Assembly: GCF_000757385.1 (NCBI RefSeq)
Contig: NZ_JRHH01000005.1
Location: 539,588 to 603,587 of the forward strand
DNA: 64,000 nucleotides
Source: Flavobacterium aquatile LMG 4008 = ATCC 11947
GTDB lineage: Bacteria > Bacteroidota > Bacteroidia > Flavobacteriales > Flavobacteriaceae
Reading direction: 5' to 3'
The position numbers were made by a program, and so were the translations under genes. Each line of letters begins with the position of its first letter. Within the stretch, counting starts at the first letter, position 1. Positions 8,688 to 18,963 of this stretch are shown in pieces. Below the pieces are notes generated by a model. That model saw only the letters and a list, made by a program, of their open reading frames with translations, searched no databases and was not told the DNA's origin.

Positions 8688-11600
8688 ATGAAAAAAATTA
8701 CTTTATGGTTATTTGCACTCTTTATGTGTATGCAAATAAACGCGCAAGTAAATTCTTATTCATTTACAGCTGGAACATCAGGGGTTTTAGACCCTATGAC
8801 TGGATCAACGCAACTAGTCGCATCTGCTTCAGATGATGGTGCGTCGGCTGTAACAAGTATAGGATTTACTTTTAATTATGCAGGAACAGATTATACTCAG
8901 TTCTCTGCTAATGCAAATGGACTAGTTCGCTTAGGAGCTACCGCGGTAACGACTCAGTGGACTAATACAACAGCTAATGTTGCTCTTTCATCGCCAGCAA
9001 TTATGCCATATTGGGATGATTTAGCGACAGGTTCAGCAGCTGGTGGCGGAAAGGTTCATTATGTACTTACAGGTACAGCTCCAAATCGAAAGCTTATTAT
9101 TGAATGGTTTGTTACTATTCCAAGAAACACAACAGGAGATGCTAATGCAAAATTTCAATGCATATTGAATGAGACCTCAAATACTATTGAGTTTGTCTAC
9201 GGTTCAGGTATGCTTGTAAATACTCCTACAACTGGAGCTACAGTAGGTTTAGCAACTTCGGCAACACTTTTTAATACTGTTGATGTTGTTACAAATACTA
9301 ATTCAAATGCAACTTTTAAAGTTGATAACACAGCTGCTATTACAGCTGGAACGACTTACACTTGGACTCCTCCAACGTGTCCTAGTCCGGTGACATTAAC
9401 AACAACTGATATTACTAGTAGTAGTGCTACATTAACTTGGGGTATTCCTTCAGTTGTTCCTTCTTCTGGTTATGAGTACTTTTATTCTACAACAAATGTT
9501 GCTCCTACAGGTGCTGGTACAGTGTCTGCAACCAATTCTGTTGCAGTGACTGGATTAACTCCAAACACAGTATATTATGTATTTACTAGATCTAATTGTG
9601 GGTCTGAATTTGGAGTTTGGACAGCTACAGGTTCATTTATTACATTGTGCGTAGGTGTTACTGATTTTATTCAAACTTTTGACACTTCTACAACAGGTCT
9701 TGGTAACTTACCATCATGTTGGGATAGAACAGGTACGTCTGCAAATGTTTATACAACTACTGGTAGTGTGGCGCCAATGTCTCCTGCAAACAGATTGTAC
9801 ATGAATATTTCTGCAACTACTACTGCTTATGCATTAATGCCTCCTGTAACTAACTTACAAGCAGCAACGCACAAGTTAAAGTTTAAAGCGTATGCAACAG
9901 CAGCTTCAAAAAAAGTGCAAGTTGGATATTTTACAAATCCAGCTGATGCTACTACTTTTGTTTTAATTCAAGAATTTGACTTACCTAGTACAGCGGCTAC
10001 AACAGCGTTAGAGTTTACAGCGATACCAACCGCTATACCAGCTGGAGTTTCTAGATTGGTATTTGGTCTTATAGCAGGTTCAGCAACTACTGTTTACATA
10101 GATGATGTTAAATGGGAAGTTAACTCTTCTTGTGTAGAACCTACAGCTTTAAGTACAGCATCTATTACAAGTAATAGTGCTCAATTGTCATGGGTTAATG
10201 GTGGTCCTGAAACTGAATGGGAAGTTCAATATGGACTTACAGGTTTTACTTTTGGATCTGGAACAATAGTTCCTGGAGTTACAACTAATCCTTATTTATT
10301 ATCAGGATTAACTACTGATACTTCATATCAATATTATGTTAGAGGTGTTTGTACGGGTACAATCTATAGTTCATGGTCTGGTCCATATACTTTTAGAACT
10401 TTATGTGTTGGAGTTACAGATTTTGTTGAAACATTCGAGACTACTCCTACAGGAACAGCTTTTTTACCAGCTTGCTGGTCAAGATCTGGAACTTCTGCCA
10501 ATGTTTATAATACTACTGGTAGTGTGGCTCCAATGTCACCTGCAAACAGATTGTACATGAATATTTCTGCAACTACTACTGCTTTTGCTACATTACCTCC
10601 AGTAACAAATTTACAAGCAGAAACGCATCGTTTAAAGTTTAAAGCTTATGCAACTGCAGCTGCTAAAAAATTAAGAGTTGGATATTTTACAAATCCAGCA
10701 GATGTAAGTACTTTTGTATTTATTGAAGAAATTGATCTACCAAGTACTGCTGCTACTACAGCAACAGAATTTACAGTAATTCCTTATTTAGGTATGGTTC
10801 CAGGTATAACAAATTTAGTATTTGCATTAGTACCTGGCACAGCTACTACAGTATATATTGATGATATAAAATGGGAATTCAATTCTACTTGTGTTGAGCC
10901 AACTGCATTAAATGTATTGTCTGTCACTAACTCAACTGCTCAATTAAGTTGGGCAAATGGCGGTGGGGAGACTCAATGGCAAGTACAATATGGAGCAAAT
11001 GGATTTACACTTGGTACTGGAACAACTGTTTCTCCAGTAACAACAAATCCTTATACACTTACAGGATTAGCTGCTAATACAACTTATCAATATTATGTTA
11101 GAGGAGAATGTCCAGGACCTGAATTCAGTTCTTGGTCAGGACCATTCACATTCAAAACATTATGTAATGATGTAATGACTTTTACAGAAAATTTTGATAC
11201 TTGGCCATCAGGTACTAATAGTTTACCAGATTGTTGGAGTAGAGCAGGTTCTTCTACATCAACATACATTACTACAGGAGCGACTACACCAATGTCACCT
11301 AGCAACCGTTTATATATGTTTGCTACTTCTGGTGCAGATGGATATGCTATCATGCCTCCAGTTTCAAATTTACAAGCAGGAACTAACAGATTAAGATTTA
11401 AAGCTTATGCTACAACTTCTCCAAGAGATTTGATTGTAGGGTATATGACTAATTCAGCTGATGTATCAAGTTTTGTAGCTTTACAAACGTTTACAATTGC
11501 AGGAACTGTTATTGCTAATACACAAGAATATGTTGTTTATCCAACTGGAGTTCCAGCAGGTGTAAACACATTGGCTTTAAAAAATGTTGGCTTTACTGGT

Positions 11601-14600
11601 GCATCTTCAACTTTTTACATTGATGATGTTGCTTGGGAATTAATTCCAGCATGTGCTAATCCAACAGGTGTATCTTCAAGTGCTGTTACCTCTACTTCAG
11701 CTTCAATAGCTTGGACAGGTAATCCAACTGATGTTTCTTGGGAAATTGAATATGGTGCTCCAGGTTTCACAGTAGGTACAGGTACAATTGTTCCTGCTGC
11801 GACGAATCCTTTCACTATAACTTCTTTAGCATCTTCTACAACATATCAATATTATGTAAGATCTATTTGTGCTGGCCCAGTAACAAGTTCAAGCTCTATT
11901 TCTGGAACTTTTACAACTTTATGTGCGGCTTTTACACCTACATACACTCAAGATTTTGCTACTTTTCTACCTTTATGTTGGAGAACAGCAGATGCTGGTA
12001 CAATTGCAACAGGTCCAACTGGAACTGGAGCTGGATATTGGTTTAGTAGAACTTACTTAAATACAGCAGCACTTGGTCAAGGTATTGTTGCTAATTTATA
12101 TCAAGATGCAAGAATTGGTTGGATAATATCTCCAATCTTTAATTTATCAGCTGGTGGTTATCAAGTTAAATATGATGTTGGAGCAACTGATTATTTTAAT
12201 GCAGATCCAGCAGTACTTGATGCTGATGATAAAATTGACTTTTTAATGTCAGTTGATGGAGGAGTAACTTGGACTTCTTTAGAGTTGTTCAATGCGGCAA
12301 ATACACCATCAAATGTTTCTACTACTAAAGTATATAATATTACAACAGTTACATCTCCAAACGTGTTGTTTGCTTTCCGTGCAGACGAAGGTTCTATAGC
12401 TTCTACAACTGACTGGGATTTCTTTGTCGACAACTTTAAGGTAGATCTTCCAGCTGTTGCTGTGCCAGGATGTGCAACTAACGTAGTAGCTAGTCAACCA
12501 GCAGGATGTGGAAATTTCCCAATATCTATCTCATGGGATGCGACACCAACTGCAAATGGTTACAGAATTAATGTTGGTACCACAATTGGAGGTACAAATA
12601 TTGGTAATAATGTAGATTTAGGTTCTGCCTTAACTTACAATTTAGCGGCACCTAATGTTGGTACAACTTATTATTACACAGTTATTCCTTACAATACAAT
12701 AGGAAATGCTACAGGATGTATTGAGCAATCATTTTCAACTGCTGCTACAGGATGTTATTGTACAGCTGCACCTACTTCAGTAGATGGGACTGGTATTACT
12801 AATGTACAACTTGGAACAACAAATTTCCCAAATACAGTAGCAACTTCTCCTGTGTATAATGATCATACTGCAACACTAGTTGATTTAAATCAGGGTTTAT
12901 TGAATAATTTACAGATTTCATTAAATACTTCAATTTATGACTACAATACTGTTGTTTGGATTGATTTTAATAATGATTATAATTTTGATTCTACTGAGAT
13001 AGTATTTACTGGAGCATCAAGTGCAGTAAGTCCAAATGTGCAAAATGCATCATTCACACTATCTCCAACAGCTCCTATCGGAAGTCATAGAATGAGAATT
13101 GTATCAACTGATGCATTACAAGCACCTGCTAATCCTTGTTATAGTGGTAGTTTTGGTGAAATTGTAGATTTTACAGTTAATGTAATTGCACCACCAACAT
13201 GTCCAGCTCCAACTGGAAATGCTGCTCAAACAGTTTGCGGTAGTGGTACTTTGGCAGATTTAGTGGTAACAGGAAGTTCAATTGTATGGCATGACGCTGC
13301 TACTGCAGGAAACGTTTTACCAAGTACAACTGCTATTGTTTCTGGAACTATTTATTATGCATCTCAAGATTTAACTACTTGTGTTAATGGTGATAGATTA
13401 GCTGTAACAGCAACTGTTACTGCAATTCCTGCAACTCCAACTGGTGCTTCTTCTCAAACTTTCTGTAATACAGATAATGATGATTTATCAGATTTAGTTG
13501 TAACTGGTACTAATTTAGTATGGTATGATGCTCCAACAGCTGGAAATGTTTTACCTACAACTACTCTTGTTACAGCAACAACATATTACGTAGCTTCAAC
13601 TGATGGAACTTGTGAAAGTCCAAGACTTGCAATTACAACTACGTTAGATTGTAGTCCAGCTCCATGTTTAACTGCTGCAAACGGTCAATGGCCAGCTACT
13701 ACTTTTAACCCATCTGCAAACTGTGATGGTTATATAGTTCAAGATATTACTACTTGTGGTTATGCAAGTGAATACTCTGTTGTAGCTGTTGTATCAGGTC
13801 AAACTTATACTTTTAGTAGCTCAGTTGTAACTGATATAATTACTTTAAGTGCTGATGCTGGTGTTACTTCTGTAGCAACTGGTACAGGTTCTTTAACTTG
13901 GGTATCTACCGTAACAGGTGATATTCGTTTCTATACACATATTGCTGGCTGTTTAGAAGAAGACGTATGTAGAATTAAAAGAGTTACTTGTGGAACTATT
14001 ACTACAGACTCTCCAGATTATGCTAACTTACAATTTCCAGCTACATTGACAATTGTTCAAGGTGGATCAGGTGTTGTTTATGGTCAAATTTACGAAGGTG
14101 GATTAACTGATGTTGCTCCAAATATTACAGGACAAGCTCCTGGTATTATTGCATGGGTTGGTATTAGTCCAATAGGAAGTAATACAAATCCAAATACATG
14201 GACAACATGGGTTCCTGCAACTTGGAATTCTGGTAATGTTTCGAATAATGATGAGTATCAAGCTACAATTGGAGCTACCTTACTTCCAGGAACATACTAT
14301 TATGCAACAAGATTTAGATTAAATTCTGGTGCTTATGTATATGGAGGAATTGATTCATCAAACAATGGTAATTTCTGGAATGGTACTGTTTACAACAGTG
14401 GAGTGTTAACAGTAACACCACCACCAGCTCCAGCTAATGACAACTGTTCTGGTGCTTATTCAGTAACTGTTAATCCTACTTTAACTTGTACTGCTGTTAC
14501 AGCTGGTACTTTAGTTGGAGCAACAGCTTCAACAACTGATGCTGCTGCTTGCTCTGGTACTGAAGATGATGATGTTTGGTTCTCATTTGTTGCAACTGCA

Positions 14601-15494
14601 ACTTCACACCAAATAAGTTTAACTAATGTTTTAGGTAGTACATCTGACTTGTTCCATTCATTATGGACAGGAGCTGATTGTGCAACTTTAGCTTTGGTTC
14701 CAGGAACTTGTTCAGATCCAAATACAAGTACTCCTGCAGGTTTAACTATTGGTCAAACATACTACATTAGAGTTTACTCTTATACAGATACAGCTGGACA
14801 AACTACAACATTTGATGTTTGTGTGGCTACGTTACCAGCAGTTCCAGCAAATGATGCTTGTGCTAATGCATTTTTGATAGGTGCTATTCCTTACACAAAC
14901 ACACAAGATGCTACTGCTGCAACAAACAATGCTGGATTTATAAATGCTTGTACTGCTAATACTATGAATGATGGTGTTTGGTACACTGTTGTTGGAAATG
15001 GTAACGATATTGTTGTTAATATAACTGCTGTTGTTGGTTGGGATCCTCAAGTTGATGTTTATACAGGTTCATGTGGGACATTTACTTGTGTTGGATCTGC
15101 AGATGCAGGCGGAACAAGTGGTTCTGAAACTTACACAATTGCTGCATCAACTATTGGTACAACGTACTACATTAACGTAGGACATTATAGTGGATTTACA
15201 AATAGTCCAGAAGGACCGTTCACAATTGGAATAACACAAAATTTAGCAAATGATTCATTTGATGATGCTAACTTTGCATTCTATCCAAACCCTGTAAACG
15301 ATGTGTTAAACTTATCTTACACAGAAAACATTACTAAAGTTCAAGTAATTAATTTACTAGGACAAGAAGTTAAAACAAGCTCAATGGATGCTACTCTAGC
15401 TCAAGTTGACATGTCTAATCTTCCATCTGGAACTTATTTAGTAAAAGTTACTGCTAATGATAAAGTGAAAACTATTAAAGTTATCAAACAATAA
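8688..15494 (+). CDS. Large T9SS-exported multidomain surface protein
   Basis: 2268 residues. A signal peptide (ending INAQ, about residue 20) is followed by a beta-sandwich region. Then come modules built of a fibronectin-III-like domain (CVEPTALS...SYQYYVRGVC type) plus a jelly-roll domain (CVGVTDFxxTF ... LPxCW ... YIDDVKWE). Jelly-roll starts lie near residues 321, 572, 825 and 1079, a period of about 252 residues; the first two are nearly identical. Residues about 1355-1500 contain a GEVED-like segment (VVWIDFNNDYNFD), then two Ig-like repeats (about 1504-1655) and several carbohydrate-binding-like sandwiches. The last 72 residues are a type A T9SS sorting domain (FYPNPVNDVLNLSY ... IKVIKQ). 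No catalytic domain was recognised, so adhesion is inferred. It is flanked by terminators on both sides. Confidence 0.88.
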   Translation: MKKITLWLFALFMCMQINAQVNSYSFTAGTSGVLDPMTGSTQLVASASDDGASAVTSIGFTFNYAGTDYTQFSANANGLVRLGATAVTTQWTNTTANVALSSPAIMPYWDDLATGSAAGGGKVHYVLTGTAPNRKLIIEWFVTIPRNTTGDANAKFQCILNETSNTIEFVYGSGMLVNTPTTGATVGLATSATLFNTVDVVTNTNSNATFKVDNTAAITAGTTYTWTPPTCPSPVTLTTTDITSSSATLTWGIPSVVPSSGYEYFYSTTNVAPTGAGTVSATNSVAVTGLTPNTVYYVFTRSNCGSEFGVWTATGSFITLCVGVTDFIQTFDTSTTGLGNLPSCWDRTGTSANVYTTTGSVAPMSPANRLYMNISATTTAYALMPPVTNLQAATHKLKFKAYATAASKKVQVGYFTNPADATTFVLIQEFDLPSTAATTALEFTAIPTAIPAGVSRLVFGLIAGSATTVYIDDVKWEVNSSCVEPTALSTASITSNSAQLSWVNGGPETEWEVQYGLTGFTFGSGTIVPGVTTNPYLLSGLTTDTSYQYYVRGVCTGTIYSSWSGPYTFRTLCVGVTDFVETFETTPTGTAFLPACWSRSGTSANVYNTTGSVAPMSPANRLYMNISATTTAFATLPPVTNLQAETHRLKFKAYATAAAKKLRVGYFTNPADVSTFVFIEEIDLPSTAATTATEFTVIPYLGMVPGITNLVFALVPGTATTVYIDDIKWEFNSTCVEPTALNVLSVTNSTAQLSWANGGGETQWQVQYGANGFTLGTGTTVSPVTTNPYTLTGLAANTTYQYYVRGECPGPEFSSWSGPFTFKTLCNDVMTFTENFDTWPSGTNSLPDCWSRAGSSTSTYITTGATTPMSPSNRLYMFATSGADGYAIMPPVSNLQAGTNRLRFKAYATTSPRDLIVGYMTNSADVSSFVALQTFTIAGTVIANTQEYVVYPTGVPAGVNTLALKNVGFTGASSTFYIDDVAWELIPACANPTGVSSSAVTSTSASIAWTGNPTDVSWEIEYGAPGFTVGTGTIVPAATNPFTITSLASSTTYQYYVRSICAGPVTSSSSISGTFTTLCAAFTPTYTQDFATFLPLCWRTADAGTIATGPTGTGAGYWFSRTYLNTAALGQGIVANLYQDARIGWIISPIFNLSAGGYQVKYDVGATDYFNADPAVLDADDKIDFLMSVDGGVTWTSLELFNAANTPSNVSTTKVYNITTVTSPNVLFAFRADEGSIASTTDWDFFVDNFKVDLPAVAVPGCATNVVASQPAGCGNFPISISWDATPTANGYRINVGTTIGGTNIGNNVDLGSALTYNLAAPNVGTTYYYTVIPYNTIGNATGCIEQSFSTAATGCYCTAAPTSVDGTGITNVQLGTTNFPNTVATSPVYNDHTATLVDLNQGLLNNLQISLNTSIYDYNTVVWIDFNNDYNFDSTEIVFTGASSAVSPNVQNASFTLSPTAPIGSHRMRIVSTDALQAPANPCYSGSFGEIVDFTVNVIAPPTCPAPTGNAAQTVCGSGTLADLVVTGSSIVWHDAATAGNVLPSTTAIVSGTIYYASQDLTTCVNGDRLAVTATVTAIPATPTGASSQTFCNTDNDDLSDLVVTGTNLVWYDAPTAGNVLPTTTLVTATTYYVASTDGTCESPRLAITTTLDCSPAPCLTAANGQWPATTFNPSANCDGYIVQDITTCGYASEYSVVAVVSGQTYTFSSSVVTDIITLSADAGVTSVATGTGSLTWVSTVTGDIRFYTHIAGCLEEDVCRIKRVTCGTITTDSPDYANLQFPATLTIVQGGSGVVYGQIYEGGLTDVAPNITGQAPGIIAWVGISPIGSNTNPNTWTTWVPATWNSGNVSNNDEYQATIGATLLPGTYYYATRFRLNSGAYVYGGIDSSNNGNFWNGTVYNSGVLTVTPPPAPANDNCSGAYSVTVNPTLTCTAVTAGTLVGATASTTDAAACSGTEDDDVWFSFVATATSHQISLTNVLGSTSDLFHSLWTGADCATLALVPGTCSDPNTSTPAGLTIGQTYYIRVYSYTDTAGQTTTFDVCVATLPAVPANDACANAFLIGAIPYTNTQDATAATNNAGFINACTANTMNDGVWYTVVGNGNDIVVNITAVVGWDPQVDVYTGSCGTFTCVGSADAGGTSGSETYTIAASTIGTTYYINVGHYSGFTNSPEGPFTIGITQNLANDSFDDANFAFYPNPVNDVLNLSYTENITKVQVINLLGQEVKTSSMDATLAQVDMSNLPSGTYLVKVTANDKVKTIKVIKQ

Positions 15495-15515
15495 TTTTAA
15501 TTAATTTTATTTATA

Positions 15516-15541
15516 AAAAGTCCCGCTTAGGCGGGACTTTT
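15516..15541 (+). terminator. Rho-independent terminator after the large surface protein
   Basis: Stem AAAAGTCCCGC pairing with GCGGGACTTTT around a TTAG loop. It is GC-rich against a very AT-rich background, and more T residues follow. Confidence 0.9.
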
Positions 15542-15556
15542 CTTTTATAGAAAGAG

Positions 15557-15564
15557 TATATTTG
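15557..15564 (+). promoter_or_regulatory. -7 promoter element of the GT2-CoaE gene
   Basis: TATATTTG is an exact TAnnTTTG and lies 15 nt before the ATG at 15580. It overlaps the TTG that would start a longer reading, which argues for 15580 as the true start. No TTG was found at the right distance for a -33 element. Confidence 0.45.
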
Positions 15565-15579
15565 TTAAAATTTTTTCAG

Positions 15580-17298
15580 ATGTTTTTTTCAATAATTATT
15601 CCAGTCTATAATAGACCAGACGAAATAAAAGAATTACTAGAAAGCTTACTGCAATCAACCTATAAAAACAATTATGAGATTGTAATTGTTGAGGATGGAT
15701 CTACTGTAACTTGTAAAGAAGTAGTTAAAACTTTTTCTGATAAACTCTCTATATCTTACTATTTTAAAGCAAATTCAGGGCCAGGTGATTCTAGAAATTT
15801 TGGAATGCGAAATGCAAAAGGAGATTATTTCATAATATTTGATTCAGATTGTATTATTCCTAACCACTATTTATCTGAAGTTGAAAAAGAGCTAAACCTA
15901 AAATATGTTGACTGTTTTGGAGGTCCAGACAAAGCATTAAAATCATTTTCTAACATTCAGAAAGCAATAAATTTTGCAATGACCTCATTTCTAACTACCG
16001 GAGGAATTCGTGGCGGATCTGAGAAAATCGATAAATTTCAACCTAGAAGTTTTAATATGGGAATTTCTAAAAAAGCTTTTGAGGCATCAAATGGTTTTGG
16101 AAATATTCATCCTGGTGAAGATCCAGATTTATCCATTAGATTGTGGAAATTAGGTTATGAGACACGGTTGTTTAAATCAGCTTTTGTTTATCATAAAAGA
16201 AGAATTGATTGGGATAAATTTAGCCTGCAAGTATCAAAATTTGGAAAGGCAAGACCAATTTTAAATCATTGGTATCCCGAATACAAAAAAATCACTTATT
16301 GGTTTCCTGCGTTATTTGTAATTGGATTTATAATTTCGGCTTTACTACTTTTTATTTTATTTGATTGGGGTTTAAAGTTATATTTTCTATACTTCGTTAT
16401 AATTTTCGTTGTTTCTAGTATTCAAAATAGAAATCCTCTTATTGGATTGTTGTCAATTGTCGCCGTTTGGAAACAATTTTTCGGTTATGGATTCGGATTT
16501 TTAAACTCCTTTTTCAAAATTAACATTCTACGAAAAAAACCACAAGATGCATTTCCCGAACTATTTTTTAAAGTAAATTCTTCTCAAGAAATTCTTTCAG
16601 AAAAATTATCATTTGAAAAAACATCCGAACTTCCAATACAAAAGACATTTGAAAAAGCTATCGATAAGATTGTTACACCAATTCAAAATATTGTTGAACC
16701 TATTGCCAAAAAAACTAAAATCATTGGTTTAACCGGCGGAATAGGAAGCGGAAAAACTACAATTGCAAATTACCTTCAATCGAAAGGAGTTCCGGTTTAT
16801 GTTTCAGATATCGAAGCCAAAAAAGTAATGGAGTTTCCCGATATTGTTCTTAAAATTGCTGAAGTTTTCGGTAAGGAAGTTCTTGATTTGAATAATTTGT
16901 TAAATCGAGATAAGTTAGCCGAAATCGTTTTTAACAATCCAGAAAAGTTAAAACAATTAAATGCAATTGTGCATCCGGCCGTGAAAAAACATTTTGATAA
17001 TTGGATTATACAAAATAAGGATGTTCCAATTATTGTTAAAGAAACTGCCATTTTATTTGAAAGTGGAAGTTATAAAGATTGTGACCAAATTATTACAGTT
17101 TCGGCTCCATTGGAAACTAGAATTGCTAGAGTTTTAAAGAGAGATAATTCTACAAGAGAAAAAATACTTCAAAGAATAAATAATCAATTATCTGATGATG
17201 AGCGAATTGCAAGAAGTCAATATGTGATTATGAATGAGAATTTCGAAGAAACTAAAAAACAAGTTGATAAAATTCTTATTTTATTGAAAAATAAATAA
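15580..17298 (+). CDS. coaE: Glycosyltransferase family 2 fused to dephospho-CoA kinase
   Basis: One uninterrupted frame of 572 residues encodes two unrelated enzymes. Residues about 1-235 are a GT-A glycosyltransferase (FSIIIPVYNRPDEI, IVEDGST, SGPGDSRNFGMRNAKGDY, DxD as FDSD, HPGEDPDLSIRLWKLGY). Hydrophobic segments follow at about 240-310 (WFPALFVIGFIISALLL and others), then a charged linker. Residues about 379-572 are a full-length CoaE with P-loop GLTGGIGSGKTT (P-loop glycine near 383), VYVSDIEAKKVM, NAIVHPAVKKHF and a late KRDNSTREKILQRINNQ. CoaE phosphorylates dephospho-CoA, the last step of CoA synthesis. No start codon lies at the CoaE boundary: where free CoaE would begin with Met, this has AKKTKIIGL. 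A frame of TTG at 15562 is open, but that TTG is inside the -7 element. Confidence 0.9.
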   Translation: MFFSIIIPVYNRPDEIKELLESLLQSTYKNNYEIVIVEDGSTVTCKEVVKTFSDKLSISYYFKANSGPGDSRNFGMRNAKGDYFIIFDSDCIIPNHYLSEVEKELNLKYVDCFGGPDKALKSFSNIQKAINFAMTSFLTTGGIRGGSEKIDKFQPRSFNMGISKKAFEASNGFGNIHPGEDPDLSIRLWKLGYETRLFKSAFVYHKRRIDWDKFSLQVSKFGKARPILNHWYPEYKKITYWFPALFVIGFIISALLLFILFDWGLKLYFLYFVIIFVVSSIQNRNPLIGLLSIVAVWKQFFGYGFGFLNSFFKINILRKKPQDAFPELFFKVNSSQEILSEKLSFEKTSELPIQKTFEKAIDKIVTPIQNIVEPIAKKTKIIGLTGGIGSGKTTIANYLQSKGVPVYVSDIEAKKVMEFPDIVLKIAEVFGKEVLDLNNLLNRDKLAEIVFNNPEKLKQLNAIVHPAVKKHFDNWIIQNKDVPIIVKETAILFESGSYKDCDQIITVSAPLETRIARVLKRDNSTREKILQRINNQLSDDERIARSQYVIMNENFEETKKQVDKILILLKNK

Positions 17299-17356
17299 TA
17301 AATGGCCTCAATGTTAATGTTTGGTTAATGCATTAACAGAATATATGTTAAAATGC

Positions 17357-17364
17357 TAATTTTG
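17357..17364 (+). promoter_or_regulatory. -7 promoter element of the histidine kinase gene
   Basis: TAATTTTG, an exact TAnnTTTG, 5 nt before the ATG at 17370. If used, the transcript would have almost no leader. No clear -33 TTG at 17-23 nt. Confidence 0.35.
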
Positions 17365-17369
17365 TTGTG

Positions 17370-18956
17370 ATGAATAAGTTTGTTTTTCGCCTTTTAGTAT
17401 TCTTAATGAGCATATCCTTATTGGGTATCATTTTCGTACAAGTGTACTGGTTTAATTCCTCATTAGAAAAAAGTGAAGACGAATTCAAATTTCACGTCAA
17501 GCAAGTTTTAGGAAATGTAGCAGAAAAATTGCAAAAAAAAGAGCAATATGCTTTTTATAATAAATACAATAAGGTAAAAGAAAGCACTGGTAAACCTCCG
17601 CAAAAGGAAGATTTATTAGAATATGGATATTACCAACGGAATTCTAAAACTAACGAAACAATAATATATTCTAATAGCATCATTTCAGATAATTATGATA
17701 TATTTTCAAAGTTCATTGATAAAAATGCAGATAGTTCTAAAGTAAAAGGATTTTCTGCAAAACGAAAAACAGAAATCTTTAATAACAATAATGCTTTTGA
17801 TAACTCTGGAATAAATAAATCTATTAATCCAGAAATTACAATAAGTAAAGAAGGTGCAGTTGCCATTTTAGAAAATGCTCAATTTGAAATTTTTTATAAA
17901 GATATTGCTGCTGTTACACCAATTCAAGAACGAGTTTCAACAAAAGATTTATACACGCTTTTATCTAATGAATTAAAAGAATACGGAGTAAAAACGCCTT
18001 TTGAATTTAATGTTTACAGTAACGGTTTAGCAACAAAACTTAAGTCGGAACATTTTAAATATGATAAATATTCCACTTATTCTATTCCAATTTTTATTGA
18101 TAATGATAATAACAATAAATACAATCTTCATGTAAATTTTCCTCAAAAGAAGAAATTTTTATTTAGAGAAATTGTTGGAATCACAATGTTATCAATAATT
18201 TTTACATTGATAATTATAATTGCTTACGCCAATGCATTGCATCAAGTAATAAAACAACGTCATATTTCTGAAATTAAAACCGATTTCATCAACAATATGA
18301 CACACGAGTTCAAAACGCCAATAGCCACAATAAATTTAGCTCTTGACGCCATAAAGAACCCTAAAGTAATAGACGATAAAGAAAAAGTTTTTCGATACCT
18401 GCAAATGATTCGAGATGAGAATAAGCGAATGCATGCACAGGTAGAAAATGTTCTTAGAATTTCTAAATTAGAAAAGAAAGAACTTGAGATTTCAAAGGAA
18501 TCGTATGATGTGCAACAAATAATCTATGATGCGATAGATCACGTACATTTAATTATTGAAGATAGAGGCGGAAAAATAACAAAAAATTTCAATGCCAATA
18601 GAACAACAGTATTGTTAAACGAAGTGCATTTTACTAATGTAATTGTTAATATTTTAGACAATGCAATAAAATATTCGCCAGATGCACCCGTTATAGATAT
18701 ATACACTGAGAACATTAAAGATTTCGTAGTAATAAAAATAAAAGACCAAGGAACCGGAATGAGTAAAGTGGCTCAGAAACGAATTTTTGAAAAATTCTAT
18801 CGTGAACACACCGGAGATTTACACAATGTGAAAGGACATGGTTTAGGTTTGGCCTACGTAAAAAGAATTGTTGAAGACCATAACGGTCAAGTTTTCGTTG
18901 AAAGCGAAAAAGGAAAAGGAAGTACATTTATTATTAAAGTCCCATTGATAAATTAA
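17370..18956 (+). CDS. Membrane sensor histidine kinase (RprX-like)
   Basis: 528 residues. One membrane segment at about 7-27, a periplasmic sensor region of about 240 residues without a recognised fold, a second membrane segment (IVGITMLSIIFTLIIIIAYANAL) near 270-292, then HisKA with the phosphoacceptor in NNMTHEFKTPIATIN (His about 312). The HATPase domain has NVIVNILDNAIKYS (N box), DQGTGMS (G1) and GHGLGLAYVKRIVEDH (G2). No HAMP domain was recognised. The ATG is preceded in frame by a GTG at 17367; the ATG is preferred. The response regulator follows after 7 nt. The pair resembles the Bacteroidetes RprX/RprY system; the signal is unknown. Confidence 0.9.
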   Translation: MNKFVFRLLVFLMSISLLGIIFVQVYWFNSSLEKSEDEFKFHVKQVLGNVAEKLQKKEQYAFYNKYNKVKESTGKPPQKEDLLEYGYYQRNSKTNETIIYSNSIISDNYDIFSKFIDKNADSSKVKGFSAKRKTEIFNNNNAFDNSGINKSINPEITISKEGAVAILENAQFEIFYKDIAAVTPIQERVSTKDLYTLLSNELKEYGVKTPFEFNVYSNGLATKLKSEHFKYDKYSTYSIPIFIDNDNNNKYNLHVNFPQKKKFLFREIVGITMLSIIFTLIIIIAYANALHQVIKQRHISEIKTDFINNMTHEFKTPIATINLALDAIKNPKVIDDKEKVFRYLQMIRDENKRMHAQVENVLRISKLEKKELEISKESYDVQQIIYDAIDHVHLIIEDRGGKITKNFNANRTTVLLNEVHFTNVIVNILDNAIKYSPDAPVIDIYTENIKDFVVIKIKDQGTGMSKVAQKRIFEKFYREHTGDLHNVKGHGLGLAYVKRIVEDHNGQVFVESEKGKGSTFIIKVPLIN

Positions 18957-18963
18957 AAAAAAT

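Noticed and set aside
11093..12497. Several minus-strand frames of 60-86 codons within the large surface protein gene
   Set aside because: Shadows of a repetitive coding sequence with low-stop codon usage; no start context or homology.
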